Shown piece after piece: positions 39,220 to 46,935 of a stretch of DNA of 64,000 nt (positions are counted from its first letter, which is position 1; every line of letters starts with the position of its first letter). The position numbers and the translations under genes are program-made. Source of the DNA: Pseudonocardia autotrophica (GTDB lineage: Bacteria; Actinomycetota; Actinomycetes; Mycobacteriales; Pseudonocardiaceae); NCBI RefSeq assembly GCF_000717175.1, contig NZ_JNYD01000018.1:1-64000 (forward strand), in the 5' to 3' direction. A model generated the notes under the pieces. The model worked only from the letters and a program-made list of their open reading frames with translations. It was not told the origin of the DNA and did no database searches.

Positions 39220-40413
39220 GTGCGTCCGAACCCCGCGACCGAGCGGGCCGCCGAGCGGCGGCACCTGCTCGACCTGCTGCTCGCCGAGCGCGAGGGCCTG
39301 CTGTCCGTCCTGGACCGGGTCCTCGCCCTGCGCGGCACCGCCCGGTTGATCCGCGAGGCCGCCGGCGCCGACGCCGGCTTCCTCGGCGAGCGGGTGCCCG
39401 GCGGCGGCACCGTGATCCGCTGGACGGACGGCACCCGCACCGACGCCCTGCAGGATCTCGCGGTCGACGTCGGACGCGGGGTGGGCGGCCGGGCCCTCAT
39501 GCTCGGCGAGCCCGTCCGGGTGCGGGACTACGTGTCCGCCCCGACGATCACCCACGACTACGACGAGCGCGTCCGCCGCGAGGCCCTGGGCGCCCTCGTC
39601 GCGGTCCCGGTCCTGGACCGCGACTGCCCGCTGGCCGTCGCCTACGCCGGGCTGCACGGCCCGGGGACCTTCGGCGACGCCGCCGTCGACGCGCTGCGCC
39701 GGGCCGCGGACCGGGCCGTCCCGACCCTGCGGCTGGCCGACGCCGCCGCGGCCAACGTCGACGGCGCCGTCGCCGTCGAGCGCCGCCGGATGCAGGCGTC
39801 GCTGCACGACTCCGTCGGCGCGATGCTCTTCTCGATCGGCGCGCAGGTGCGCGACCTGCGCGCCGACCTGCCGGACAACCCGGCCCTCGCCGGGCGGCTC
39901 ACCCGGATCGAGGCCGACGTCTCCGAGGCCTCCCGCGCCCTGCGGGAGGCCCTGCTGGCGTTGGCGGAGAGCTCGCCCGAGCGCGCGCTGCCCGTCGAGC
40001 TGGCCGAGCACTGCCGCAGCTTCCAGACCCGCACCGGGGTGACCTGCCGCTTCGTCCAGCTCGGCCCGGTCGCGCCGCTCGACGGCGAGCGCACCGCGAT
40101 CCTCGTCGCCGTCGCCCGGGAGGGGCTGCTCAACGCCGAGAAGCACGCCGGCGCCAGCACCGTGATCGTCAGCCTCGCGCCGGACGACGCGGGCGGGGTC
40201 CAGCTCGCCGTGGCCGACGACGGCGGCGTCACCGAACCGGCGACGTCGGTCGGGACCGGCCTGGGCGTGCGGATGCTCGCGGCCCGTGCGGAGCGGCTCG
40301 GGGGACAGGTCGGCCTGATCCACGACGAGGACGGCGGCACCACCCTGCGCGTCGCCCTGCCGGCGCCCCCGGTGCTCCCCGTGCCGCCTGCGCACCCGGT
40401 GCCCGGCCCGTGA
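39220..40413 (+). CDS. GAF-domain sensor histidine kinase (HisKA_3 type)
   Basis: A cytoplasmic kinase of about 397 residues. The GAF domain covers roughly 40-175 (LIREAAGADAGFLGE, VSAPTITHDYDERVRREALGALVAVPV). The phospho-accepting His is in RRRMQASLHDSVGAMLFSIG near residue 195. The ATPase domain has REGLLNAEKHAGAST, VADDGGVTEP (glycine-poor G1) and GTGLGVRMLAARAERLGG. The GTG at 39220 is chosen by length and lacks a clear ribosome site, so the transcript may be nearly leaderless; a GTG at 39181 is in frame but lies within the shared element. It overlaps the next gene by 4 bp. Confidence 0.85.
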   Translation: MRPNPATERAAERRHLLDLLLAEREGLLSVLDRVLALRGTARLIREAAGADAGFLGERVPGGGTVIRWTDGTRTDALQDLAVDVGRGVGGRALMLGEPVRVRDYVSAPTITHDYDERVRREALGALVAVPVLDRDCPLAVAYAGLHGPGTFGDAAVDALRRAADRAVPTLRLADAAAANVDGAVAVERRRMQASLHDSVGAMLFSIGAQVRDLRADLPDNPALAGRLTRIEADVSEASRALREALLALAESSPERALPVELAEHCRSFQTRTGVTCRFVQLGPVAPLDGERTAILVAVAREGLLNAEKHAGASTVIVSLAPDDAGGVQLAVADDGGVTEPATSVGTGLGVRMLAARAERLGGQVGLIHDEDGGTTLRVALPAPPVLPVPPAHPVPGP

Positions 40414-41033
40414 GCGCCGCCCGGGTGATGGTCGTCGACGACCATCCCGTGGTGCGCGACGGCGTCGCGCTGCTCCTGCGCGGCGAGCCGTCGCTGGCCG
40501 TGGTCGGGTCCGCCGAGTCCGGGCGGACCGCGCTCGACCGGGCCAGGGAGCTGCGCCCCGATCTCGTGCTGCTCGACCTCCGGCTGCCGGACATGCTCGC
40601 GCCCGAGGTCGTCGTCGGGCTGCGGGAGGTGTGTCCGGGGGCCCGGGTCGTGGTCTTCACCGCGCACGGCGACCACCACGGCATCCGGGCGGCGCTCGAC
40701 GCCGGCGCCCACGGCTGCCTGGTGAAGGACGCGGCGGCGACCGACCTCGTCGCCGCCCTGCGCGCGGTGCTCCGCGGGGAGCGCGTGGTGGACCCGCGCA
40801 TGGTCCCGGCGGCCGACGCTGCCGCGTCGGCGCTGGAACGCACCGGCCTGACCCGCCGCGAGTACGAGGTGCTCCGGCTGGCCGCCCAGGGCCGGACGAA
40901 CCCGGAGATCGCCGAGGCCACGGGCCTGACCCGCAACACCGTGAAGACCTACCTGCAGTCCGCGCTGCACAAGCTGGGGGCCCGCAACCGGGTCGAGGCG
41001 ATCGGCAAGGCCAGCGAGGCGGGGCTGCTGTAG
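40410..41033 (+). CDS. LuxR/NarL-family response regulator
   Basis: A 207-residue response regulator. The receiver has VMVVDDHPVVRDGV, the phospho-acceptor Asp in LVLLDLRLPD, and the Lys in CLVKDAAA. The LuxR-type DNA-binding domain has LTRREYEVLRLAAQGRTNPEIA and TVKTYLQSALHKLGARNR. The GTG overlaps the kinase stop. An ABC-transporter operon starts 91 bp downstream and carries the same 23-bp upstream element as the kinase operon, so this regulator is the obvious candidate to control both. Confidence 0.9.
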   Translation: MSAARVMVVDDHPVVRDGVALLLRGEPSLAVVGSAESGRTALDRARELRPDLVLLDLRLPDMLAPEVVVGLREVCPGARVVVFTAHGDHHGIRAALDAGAHGCLVKDAAATDLVAALRAVLRGERVVDPRMVPAADAAASALERTGLTRREYEVLRLAAQGRTNPEIAEATGLTRNTVKTYLQSALHKLGARNRVEAIGKASEAGLL

Positions 41034-41079
41034 CCGTCCGTTGTGCACGATGCGTGATCGTGACGCCCCGTTCGTCCGA

Positions 41080-41102
41080 ACCTCTCCACCTGGGGGTGTG
41101 GC
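41080..41102. promoter_or_regulatory. Shared 23-bp element, copy B (before the ABC-transporter operon)
   Basis: The second copy, beginning ACCTCTCCACCTGGG, is 19/23 identical to copy A at 39167-39189 and ends 22 bp before the proposed livF-like ATG, nearly the same distance as copy A from the kinase start. If it is a promoter or operator element, the livF-like gene must start downstream of it, which argues against the longer open frame. Confidence 0.5.
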
Positions 41103-41124
41103 GAGCCGTGTGACCGGCACCACG

Positions 41125-41979
41125 ATGTGCGCCGACCGGCCGCGGCGGCCGGGGGAGGCGGTGCGACGGGTGCTGAGCGTGCGCGGGCTGTCGGTCCGCT
41201 ACGGGCGGTCGGTGCGGGCCCTCGAGGAGGTCGATCTCGAGGTCGGCGCGGACAGCGTGCTGGCGGTCCTCGGCGGCAACGGCGCCGGGAAGTCGACCCT
41301 GCTCCGCGCGGTGTCGGCGACGCTGCGGCTGCACGGCGGCGGGGTCACGGCCGGCGAGATCCGGTTCCGCGACGAGCGTCTCGACCGGCTGGACCCGGCG
41401 GCCGTGGTGCGGCGCGGCGTCGTCGCGGTGCCGGAGGGCCGCCAGGTGTTCGCCCGCATGACCGTCGAGGAGAACCTGCGGGCCGGCGGGCTGGGCGCGC
41501 GGTCGGCGTCGGTGCGGTCCGCGGCCCGCGAGCGCGTGGCCGAGCTGTTCCCGGTGCTGGCCGAGCGGGCGTCGCAACGGGCGGGCCTGCTCTCCGGCGG
41601 CGAGCAGCAGATGCTGGCGATCGGCCGGGCGCTGATGTCCGGCCCCGAGCTCCTGCTGCTCGACGAGCCCTCGCTCGGCCTCGCGCCGCAGATGGTCGGC
41701 CGGATCGCCCGGATCATCGGCGAGATCCACGCCCAGGGCACCGCGGTCGTCCTCGTCGAGCAGAACGCGACCATGGCGCTCGAGGTCGCCGACCACGCCG
41801 CGGTCCTCGAGGTCGGCCGGATCGCGCTCACCGGCACGGCCGAGGAGCTCGCCGCCAGCGACGACGTCCAGCGCCTCTACCTCGGCGGGCACGCCGAGTC
41901 CACCGAGCGGGCCGAGGCCGAGCAGGCCGAGGCGCTGGCCCACCGCCCGCGCCGGTCCCTGACGAGGTGGGCCGGATGA
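41125..41979 (+). CDS. livF: Branched-chain-amino-acid-type ABC transporter ATP-binding protein (LivF-like)
   Basis: A 284-residue ABC ATPase of the LivF group. Walker A is LGGNGAGKSTLLRA, the signature is LLSGGEQQMLAIGRAL, Walker B LLLLDEPSLGLAPQM, and VAVPEGRQVFARMTVEENL is the LivF-type Q-loop region. The start is uncertain: ATG 41125 is used because the shared 23-bp element lies just before it; GTGs at 41110 and 41161 are alternatives. The C-terminal 30 residues are Glu/Ala-rich. First gene of a five-gene operon with overlapping ends. Confidence 0.85.
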   Translation: MCADRPRRPGEAVRRVLSVRGLSVRYGRSVRALEEVDLEVGADSVLAVLGGNGAGKSTLLRAVSATLRLHGGGVTAGEIRFRDERLDRLDPAAVVRRGVVAVPEGRQVFARMTVEENLRAGGLGARSASVRSAARERVAELFPVLAERASQRAGLLSGGEQQMLAIGRALMSGPELLLLDEPSLGLAPQMVGRIARIIGEIHAQGTAVVLVEQNATMALEVADHAAVLEVGRIALTGTAEELAASDDVQRLYLGGHAESTERAEAEQAEALAHRPRRSLTRWAG

Positions 41980-42785
41980 CCGCCGCCCCTGCGGAGATCC
42001 GGGAGGACGTCCGGACCCTCGCGGTCGACGACGTCACGCTGCGGTTCGGCGGGATCACCGCCCTGTCCGAGGTGTCCTTCGCCGTGCGGCCCGGCACGGT
42101 GCACGCCCTGATCGGCCCGAACGGCGCCGGCAAGTCCAGCTGCTTCAACGTGATCAGCGGGCTGTACCGGCCGACGTCGGGCCGGGTCCGGCTGGGCGAC
42201 ACCGACCTCACCGGCACCTCGCCGCACCGGCTGGCGGCCCTCGGCGTCGGCCGGTCCTTCCAGAACATCGCGCTCTCGCCGCACAGCACGGTGCGCGACA
42301 ACGTCCTGCTCGGCCGGCACGCGCTCACCCGCGGCGGGTTCTTCAGCGGCGGCCTGCGGCTCCCACGGACCGTGCGCACCGAGCGCCGGCACGTCGCGCG
42401 GGTCGAGGAGATCTGCGCGTTCCTCGGCGTCGACGACCGGCTCGACGTCCCGGTCGGGGCCCTGCCCTACGGCGTCGCGAAGCGGGTCGACATCGCCCGC
42501 GCACTGGCCGTCGAACCCACCCTGCTGCTGCTCGACGAGCCGGCGGCCGGGCTCAACGCCACCGAGACCGCCGAGATGGGCGTGACGATCCGCGACCTGC
42601 GGGACGCGCTGGGGATCTCGGTGCTGCTCGTCGAGCACGACATGGGGCTGGTCATGGGCATCGCGGACCGGGTGAGCGTCCTGGACTTCGGGCGGCTGAT
42701 CGCCGACGGGTCGCCCGCCGAGGTCCAGGCCGATCCCGAGGTGATCCGCGCGTACCTGGGGACGGGCGGGGAGGAGCCGGAGTGA
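41976..42785 (+). CDS. livG: Branched-chain-amino-acid-type ABC transporter ATP-binding protein (LivG-like)
   Basis: A 269-residue ABC ATPase of the LivG group. Walker A is IGPNGAGKSSCFNVISG, Walker B LLLLDEPAAGLNATE, and VGRSFQNIALSPHSTVRDNVLLG is the Q-loop region. The signature reads ALPYGVAKRVDIARAL rather than LSGGQ-like, a deviation found in several actinobacterial LivG proteins. The ATG overlaps the livF-like stop by 4 bp. Confidence 0.9.
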   Translation: MTAAPAEIREDVRTLAVDDVTLRFGGITALSEVSFAVRPGTVHALIGPNGAGKSSCFNVISGLYRPTSGRVRLGDTDLTGTSPHRLAALGVGRSFQNIALSPHSTVRDNVLLGRHALTRGGFFSGGLRLPRTVRTERRHVARVEEICAFLGVDDRLDVPVGALPYGVAKRVDIARALAVEPTLLLLDEPAAGLNATETAEMGVTIRDLRDALGISVLLVEHDMGLVMGIADRVSVLDFGRLIADGSPAEVQADPEVIRAYLGTGGEEPE

Positions 42786-43660
42786 ACACGTTCCTGCAGC
42801 TCGTGCTCAACGGGCTGGGCAAGGGCGCGGTCTACGCCCTGCTCGCGCTGGGCTTCGTCGTGATCTTCAAGGCGACCGAGGTGGTGAACTTCGCGCACGG
42901 GTCGCTGGTGCTGATCGGCGGCTACATGGTCTACGCCACCAAGGACGCGCTGGGCTGGCCGGCCGCGGCGGCGCTCGGGATCGTCTCGGCGGCGTTGGCC
43001 GCACTGCTGATCGAGCGGCTGCTGATCGCCCACGCGCGCAACGCCGACGTCAACAGCCTCGCCCTGCTCACCATCGGCGTCGACGTGATCATCACCGAGG
43101 AGATCGTGCGCCGGCTGCGCGCCGACATCCCGTTCATCGGCGACCCGTACGACGCCCAGCCGCTGCAGGCCGCCGGGCTCACGGTCTTCCGCACCCAGCT
43201 GGTGGCGCTGATCGTCGGGATCGTGCTGATCACGGCGTTCTTCCTGGCCTTCCGCTTCTCCTCCTGGGGGGTGGCGATGCGGGCCCAGGCGGAGAACCGC
43301 GAGGCCGCCGCGTTGATGGGGATCCGCAGCTCGCGGGTCACGGCCACGGCCTGGCTGCTCGCCGGCGCGCTGGCCGGCGTGGCCGTGCTGTTCATGGCCA
43401 CCCAGGACTTCTCCGGGGCGGGGCTCGGCCGGGGCACGCACGCGATCGCGCTGATCGCCTTCCCCGCCGCGATCCTCGGCGGGCTCGACTCCACCGTCGG
43501 CGCCGTCGTCGGCGGGCTGATCGTGGGGCTGACGGAGGCGTTGTCGGCCCAGTACGTCTCCTTCGAGTTCTCCAAGAGCGCGGTGTTCCTGGTGATGCTG
43601 CTGATCCTGGTGATCAGACCGAGCGGCTTGTTCGGGACCCGGGAGCTGTCCCGTGTCTGA
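42782..43660 (+). CDS. livH: Branched-chain-amino-acid-type ABC transporter permease (LivH-like)
   Basis: A 292-residue membrane permease with about eight hydrophobic helices. LVLNGLGKGAVYALLALGFVV at the N-terminus and VVNFAHGSLVLIGGYMVY are characteristic of LivH; GVAMRAQAENREAAALMGI is the cytoplasmic loop that contacts the ATPases. It starts with GTG overlapping the livG-like stop by 4 bp and overlaps the next permease gene by 8 bp. Confidence 0.9.
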   Translation: MNTFLQLVLNGLGKGAVYALLALGFVVIFKATEVVNFAHGSLVLIGGYMVYATKDALGWPAAAALGIVSAALAALLIERLLIAHARNADVNSLALLTIGVDVIITEEIVRRLRADIPFIGDPYDAQPLQAAGLTVFRTQLVALIVGIVLITAFFLAFRFSSWGVAMRAQAENREAAALMGIRSSRVTATAWLLAGALAGVAVLFMATQDFSGAGLGRGTHAIALIAFPAAILGGLDSTVGAVVGGLIVGLTEALSAQYVSFEFSKSAVFLVMLLILVIRPSGLFGTRELSRV

Positions 43661-44825
43661 GGTGACGGTGACGCCGCCCGAGACGGAGGCACCCCCGACC
43701 CCGGCGCCCCGCCGGCCCCGGAACTGGCTGAAGATCGCCGGGGTCACCCTGTTCCTCGTGCTGCTGGTGCTGTTCCCGGTGTTCACCGGGACGGACGTGG
43801 CCTACCTCAAGGCTGGGCAGTACGTCCTGATCGGCGTGGTCGGGGCGGTCGGGCTGACCATGCTCGTCGGCCAGGCCGGGCAGCTCTCCCTCGCGACGCC
43901 GTTCTTCCTGCTGGTCGGCGCGGTCAGCTACGCGGTGCTCGCCGGCGACTCGGGCGACTCCGGGGACCTGGTCGGGCTCGGCCTGCCGCCGGTGGTCGCG
44001 GCCGTCGGCGCGGTCGTGATCTGCGGGCTCGTCGGACTGGCGTTCGCGCCGGTGTCCGGCCGGCTGCGGGGCATCTACCTCGGCGTCGCGTCGCTGTCGC
44101 TGGTCTTCCTCGGCCTGTACCTGGGCCAGTCGCTGGACATGCTCAGCGGCGGCACCTCGACCGGACGCCCGCCGCCGACCTTCGCGATCTTCGACTTCCG
44201 CTTCGCCAACACCGAGCCGGCGCCGACGATCCTGGGCGTCGCGGTCCAGAAGCAGCAGCGGCTCTGGTACCTGTTCCTCGTCCTCGCCATCGGCGCCTAT
44301 CTGCTCGCGCGGGGCGCGGTGCGCAGCCGGATCGGGCGGGCCTGGCGGGCGGTGCGGGACAACGAGGCCGCCGCCACGGCGATGGGCGTGCACGTCACCC
44401 GGGTCAAGGCCGGCGCGTTCACGATCTCGTCCGCCTACGCCGGGCTGGCCGGCGTGATGACCGCGCTGTGGCTCGACCTGGTCAAACCCGACGAGAACGA
44501 GTTCGTCGGCACCTACTCGATCACCGTCGCGATCGGCTACCTCGCCATGGTGATCATCGGCGGGCTCGGGTCGATCCCGGGCGCCGTCGCCGGCGCGGTG
44601 CTGGTCAACGGCCTGCCGCAGCTGCTCACCCTCGGCGCCACCGAGTTCGGCTGGTTCGCCGACGCCCGGTTCGGCGGCCCGTCCCCGGTCCTGATCAGCG
44701 CGTTCGTCTACGGCGTGGCCGTCGTGCTGGTCGTGATGTTCGAACCCGGCGGGCTCGCGGCCATCGGCCGCAGGCTCGCCCACGTCAGGGCAGCCCGCCC
44801 CACCCGAGGAGGAGATCGAGGATGA
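43653..44825 (+). CDS. livM: Branched-chain-amino-acid-type ABC transporter permease (LivM-like)
   Basis: A 390-residue permease. A Pro-rich cytoplasmic N-terminus of about 30 residues precedes roughly nine helices. VGLTMLVGQAGQLSLATPFF and the coupling loop AWRAVRDNEAAATAMGVHVTR are LivM features, as is AYLAMVIIGG-like ATMVIIGGLGSIPGAV (here LAMVIIGGLGSIPGAV). It begins with GTG inside the livH-like gene and overlaps the binding-protein gene by 4 bp. Confidence 0.9.
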   Translation: MSEVTVTPPETEAPPTPAPRRPRNWLKIAGVTLFLVLLVLFPVFTGTDVAYLKAGQYVLIGVVGAVGLTMLVGQAGQLSLATPFFLLVGAVSYAVLAGDSGDSGDLVGLGLPPVVAAVGAVVICGLVGLAFAPVSGRLRGIYLGVASLSLVFLGLYLGQSLDMLSGGTSTGRPPPTFAIFDFRFANTEPAPTILGVAVQKQQRLWYLFLVLAIGAYLLARGAVRSRIGRAWRAVRDNEAAATAMGVHVTRVKAGAFTISSAYAGLAGVMTALWLDLVKPDENEFVGTYSITVAIGYLAMVIIGGLGSIPGAVAGAVLVNGLPQLLTLGATEFGWFADARFGGPSPVLISAFVYGVAVVLVVMFEPGGLAAIGRRLAHVRAARPTRGGDRG

Positions 44826-46090
44826 TCGACAGGCGGAGGCGGCTGGCCGCGCTCGCCGGCGGACTCGCGGCCGGCCTGGTGCTCGCCGCGTGCGGCAGCA
44901 CCGCGGACAACGCGTCGTCGGGCGGCGGAGCAGGCGGGGTCAAGACCGACAAGGGCGTCACCGACACGACGATCACCCTCGGCGTCATGACCGACCGCAC
45001 CGGCGTGTTCAAGAACCTCGGCGAGGCCCTGACCGGCGGCAACGAGCTCTGGGTGAAGGACGTCAACGCCGCGGGCGGCATCTGCGGGCGCCAGCTGGCG
45101 CTCGAGGTCGTCGACCACGGGTACAAGGCGGACACCGCGAAGACGCTCTACCCGCAGCTCGAGCCCAAGATCCTGGGCATCACCCAGCTCGTCGGGTCGC
45201 CGGTGCTCGCGGCGCTCAAGCAGAACCTGATCGACGACAACGTGCTCACCGCGCCGGCGTCGTGGTCGTCGGAGATCCTCAACAACCCCAACGTCATGAT
45301 GATCGGCACGACGTACGACCTCGAGATCATCGACGGCCTGGCCTACCTGCAGCAGCAGGGGCTGATCGCCGACGGCGACACCATCGGCCACATCTACATC
45401 GACGGCGAGTACGGCGGCAACGGCCTGCGCGGCTCCAAGTACTACGCCTCGAAGCACAACATGACGGTGCAGGAAGCGAAGATCACCTCCACCGACAACG
45501 ACCTGGCCAACATCGTCACCGGGCTCAAGGGCGCCGGGGTGAAGGCGATCGTGCTGACCACGACGCCGGGCCAGACCGCGTCGGCGATGTCGAACAACGC
45601 CGCGCTCGGGCTGAACGTCCCGGTGCTCGGCAACAACCCGACCTTCGACCCGGCGCTGCTGCAGAGCCCGGCCGCGGCGTCGCTGGACAAGCTGTACGTG
45701 GCGGCGTCGAGCGCGCCGTTCTCGTCGAAGACCCCGAAGGCCGTCGAGGTCGCCAACGAGTACAAGGCCACCTACCCGGACAAGCCGAAGAACGCCGGCG
45801 CCCAGGCCGGGTACGTGGAGAGCCTGGTGTGGCAGGCGGTGCTGGAGAAGGCCTGCCAGAACGGCGACCTCACCCGCGCCGGGGTGCAGACCGCGCTGAA
45901 GTCGCTGACCTCGGTCACGACGGACGACCTGGTCGCGCCGCTCGACTACAGCATCCCGGGCGCCCCGCCCACCCGCGGCGTCTACATCGCCAAGGTGGAC
46001 CAGAACGCCGAGGGTGGGCTGACGGAGGTGGCGCCGCTCTTCACCGCCCCCGACGCCCAGGGCTACAAGGCCCCGCACCAGCAGTCCTGA
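44822..46090 (+). CDS. ABC transporter substrate-binding lipoprotein (LivJ-like, Peripla_BP_6)
   Basis: A 422-residue type I periplasmic-binding-protein homologue anchored as a lipoprotein: the signal ends LAAGLVLAACGST with the lipobox cysteine at about 23. The ligand-binding fold begins ITLGVMTDRTGVFKNLGEALTGGNELWVKDVNAAGGICG, the usual LivJ/AmiC-type opening. The ligand could be a branched-chain amino acid, urea, short amide or aromatic acid; I cannot tell. The ATG has GAGGAGGAGATCGAGG upstream. Last gene of the operon; a 22-bp tandem repeat follows its stop. Confidence 0.88.
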   Translation: MIDRRRRLAALAGGLAAGLVLAACGSTADNASSGGGAGGVKTDKGVTDTTITLGVMTDRTGVFKNLGEALTGGNELWVKDVNAAGGICGRQLALEVVDHGYKADTAKTLYPQLEPKILGITQLVGSPVLAALKQNLIDDNVLTAPASWSSEILNNPNVMMIGTTYDLEIIDGLAYLQQQGLIADGDTIGHIYIDGEYGGNGLRGSKYYASKHNMTVQEAKITSTDNDLANIVTGLKGAGVKAIVLTTTPGQTASAMSNNAALGLNVPVLGNNPTFDPALLQSPAAASLDKLYVAASSAPFSSKTPKAVEVANEYKATYPDKPKNAGAQAGYVESLVWQAVLEKACQNGDLTRAGVQTALKSLTSVTTDDLVAPLDYSIPGAPPTRGVYIAKVDQNAEGGLTEVAPLFTAPDAQGYKAPHQQS

Positions 46091-46097
46091 CCAGGCC

Positions 46098-46207
46098 CGC
46101 GAGTCGGGAGTTCCGGCACCGCGAGTCGGGAGTTCTGGCACCGCGAGTCGGGAGTTCTGGCACCGCGAGTCGGGAGTTCTGGCACCGCGAGTCGGGAGTT
46201 GCGGTCA
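46098..46207. repeat. 22-bp tandem repeat, about five copies
   Basis: Five copies of a unit beginning CGCGAGTCGGGAGTT start at 46098, 46120, 46142, 46164 and 46186, an exact 22-bp period, with single-base differences in the first and last units and a degraded sixth partial copy. It begins 8 bp after the stop of the substrate-binding protein. The units abut without spacers, so it is not a CRISPR array. It may act at the RNA level in the operon's 3' end or simply be a variable-number repeat. Confidence 0.9.
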
Positions 46208-46291
46208 CCGAGTCGGCGATGTCGGGGCCGGGGCGCTCACCGCGAGCGCCCCGGCCCTTCCGCCGTCAGTGGGCCCTCACCTGGCCGGACA

Positions 46292-46873
46292 TCACCGGCG
46301 GCGCCCCGACCAGTTGGCGAGCCGCTCGGTCGGGCCCGCGTCCGGCGTCGGCTCGACCACGGGTGCGAACGGGAAGTCCCCGCCCCGGCCCTCGGCGGGG
46401 ATCATCTGGCGGGCGACCGCCAGCATCGCCTCGGCCAGCGCGGGGTCGGCCTCGGCGTCCTGCCCCGTGGCGACGGCGAGGTCCCAGCCGTGCACGAGTG
46501 TCTCGTTGACGTAGCCCCACACCGCACCGCGGCCGGGGGCCTTGCCCCACGGGACGGTGACCTCGCGGTCGAGCAGGGCGTCGTCGGACCAGACGGTCCA
46601 CATCCGCGCCTGCGCCTCGGTGAAGGCGGCGGGGTAGTCGGGCGTGGGCTGGACCTGGAACGGCATGGTGAACGGCGAGCCGCCCTCACCGATCACGCGG
46701 ATCTTGTTCACCGTGGCGACGAGGTGCTGGAGCAGGCCCTCGACGTCGAACTCGGGGCAGGGCGTGGCGTCGCGCAGTTGTTCCGGGCGCACCCCGGCGA
46801 GCAGCCCGGCGGCCCAGTCGAGGGCGGCGCGGTAGTGGGGGCGGGGGTCCGTGACGATCTCGGTGGTGGTCAT
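46292..46873 (-). CDS. TIGR03086-family metal-binding protein (DinB/maleylpyruvate isomerase-like)
   Basis: A 193-residue helical protein of the DinB-like mycothiol-dependent superfamily. HYRAALDWAAGLLAGVRPEQL and TPCPEFDVEGLLQHLVATVNK at the N-terminus, and VNETLVHGWDLAVATGQD later, match TIGR03086; His in LLQHLV and VHGWDL are likely metal ligands. Function unknown. Divergent from the WYL regulator gene, with a palindromic operator between their starts, so it is probably that regulator's target. Confidence 0.85.
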   Translation of the reverse strand: MTTTEIVTDPRPHYRAALDWAAGLLAGVRPEQLRDATPCPEFDVEGLLQHLVATVNKIRVIGEGGSPFTMPFQVQPTPDYPAAFTEAQARMWTVWSDDALLDREVTVPWGKAPGRGAVWGYVNETLVHGWDLAVATGQDAEADPALAEAMLAVARQMIPAEGRGGDFPFAPVVEPTPDAGPTERLANWSGRRR

Positions 46874-46894
46874 GGCGGCAAGCCTCCCGCCGAA

Positions 46895-46915
46895 ACACGA
46901 CATCCTCTGTCGTGT
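46895..46915. promoter_or_regulatory. Palindromic operator between the TIGR03086 and WYL genes
   Basis: A perfect 8-bp inverted repeat, ACACGACA (46895-46902) and TGTCGTGT (46908-46915), with a 5-bp spacer lies in the 62-bp gap between the two divergent start codons. CGACA-N5-TGTCG is a pattern seen near YafY-like WYL regulators. The WYL protein at 46936 is the obvious candidate to bind it. Confidence 0.7.
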
Positions 46916-46935
46916 ATCTCTGCCAGTCTTCGGAC

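Noticed and set aside
46098..46207. Possible CRISPR array
   Set aside because: The 22-bp units abut with no unique spacers and there are no cas genes in the window.
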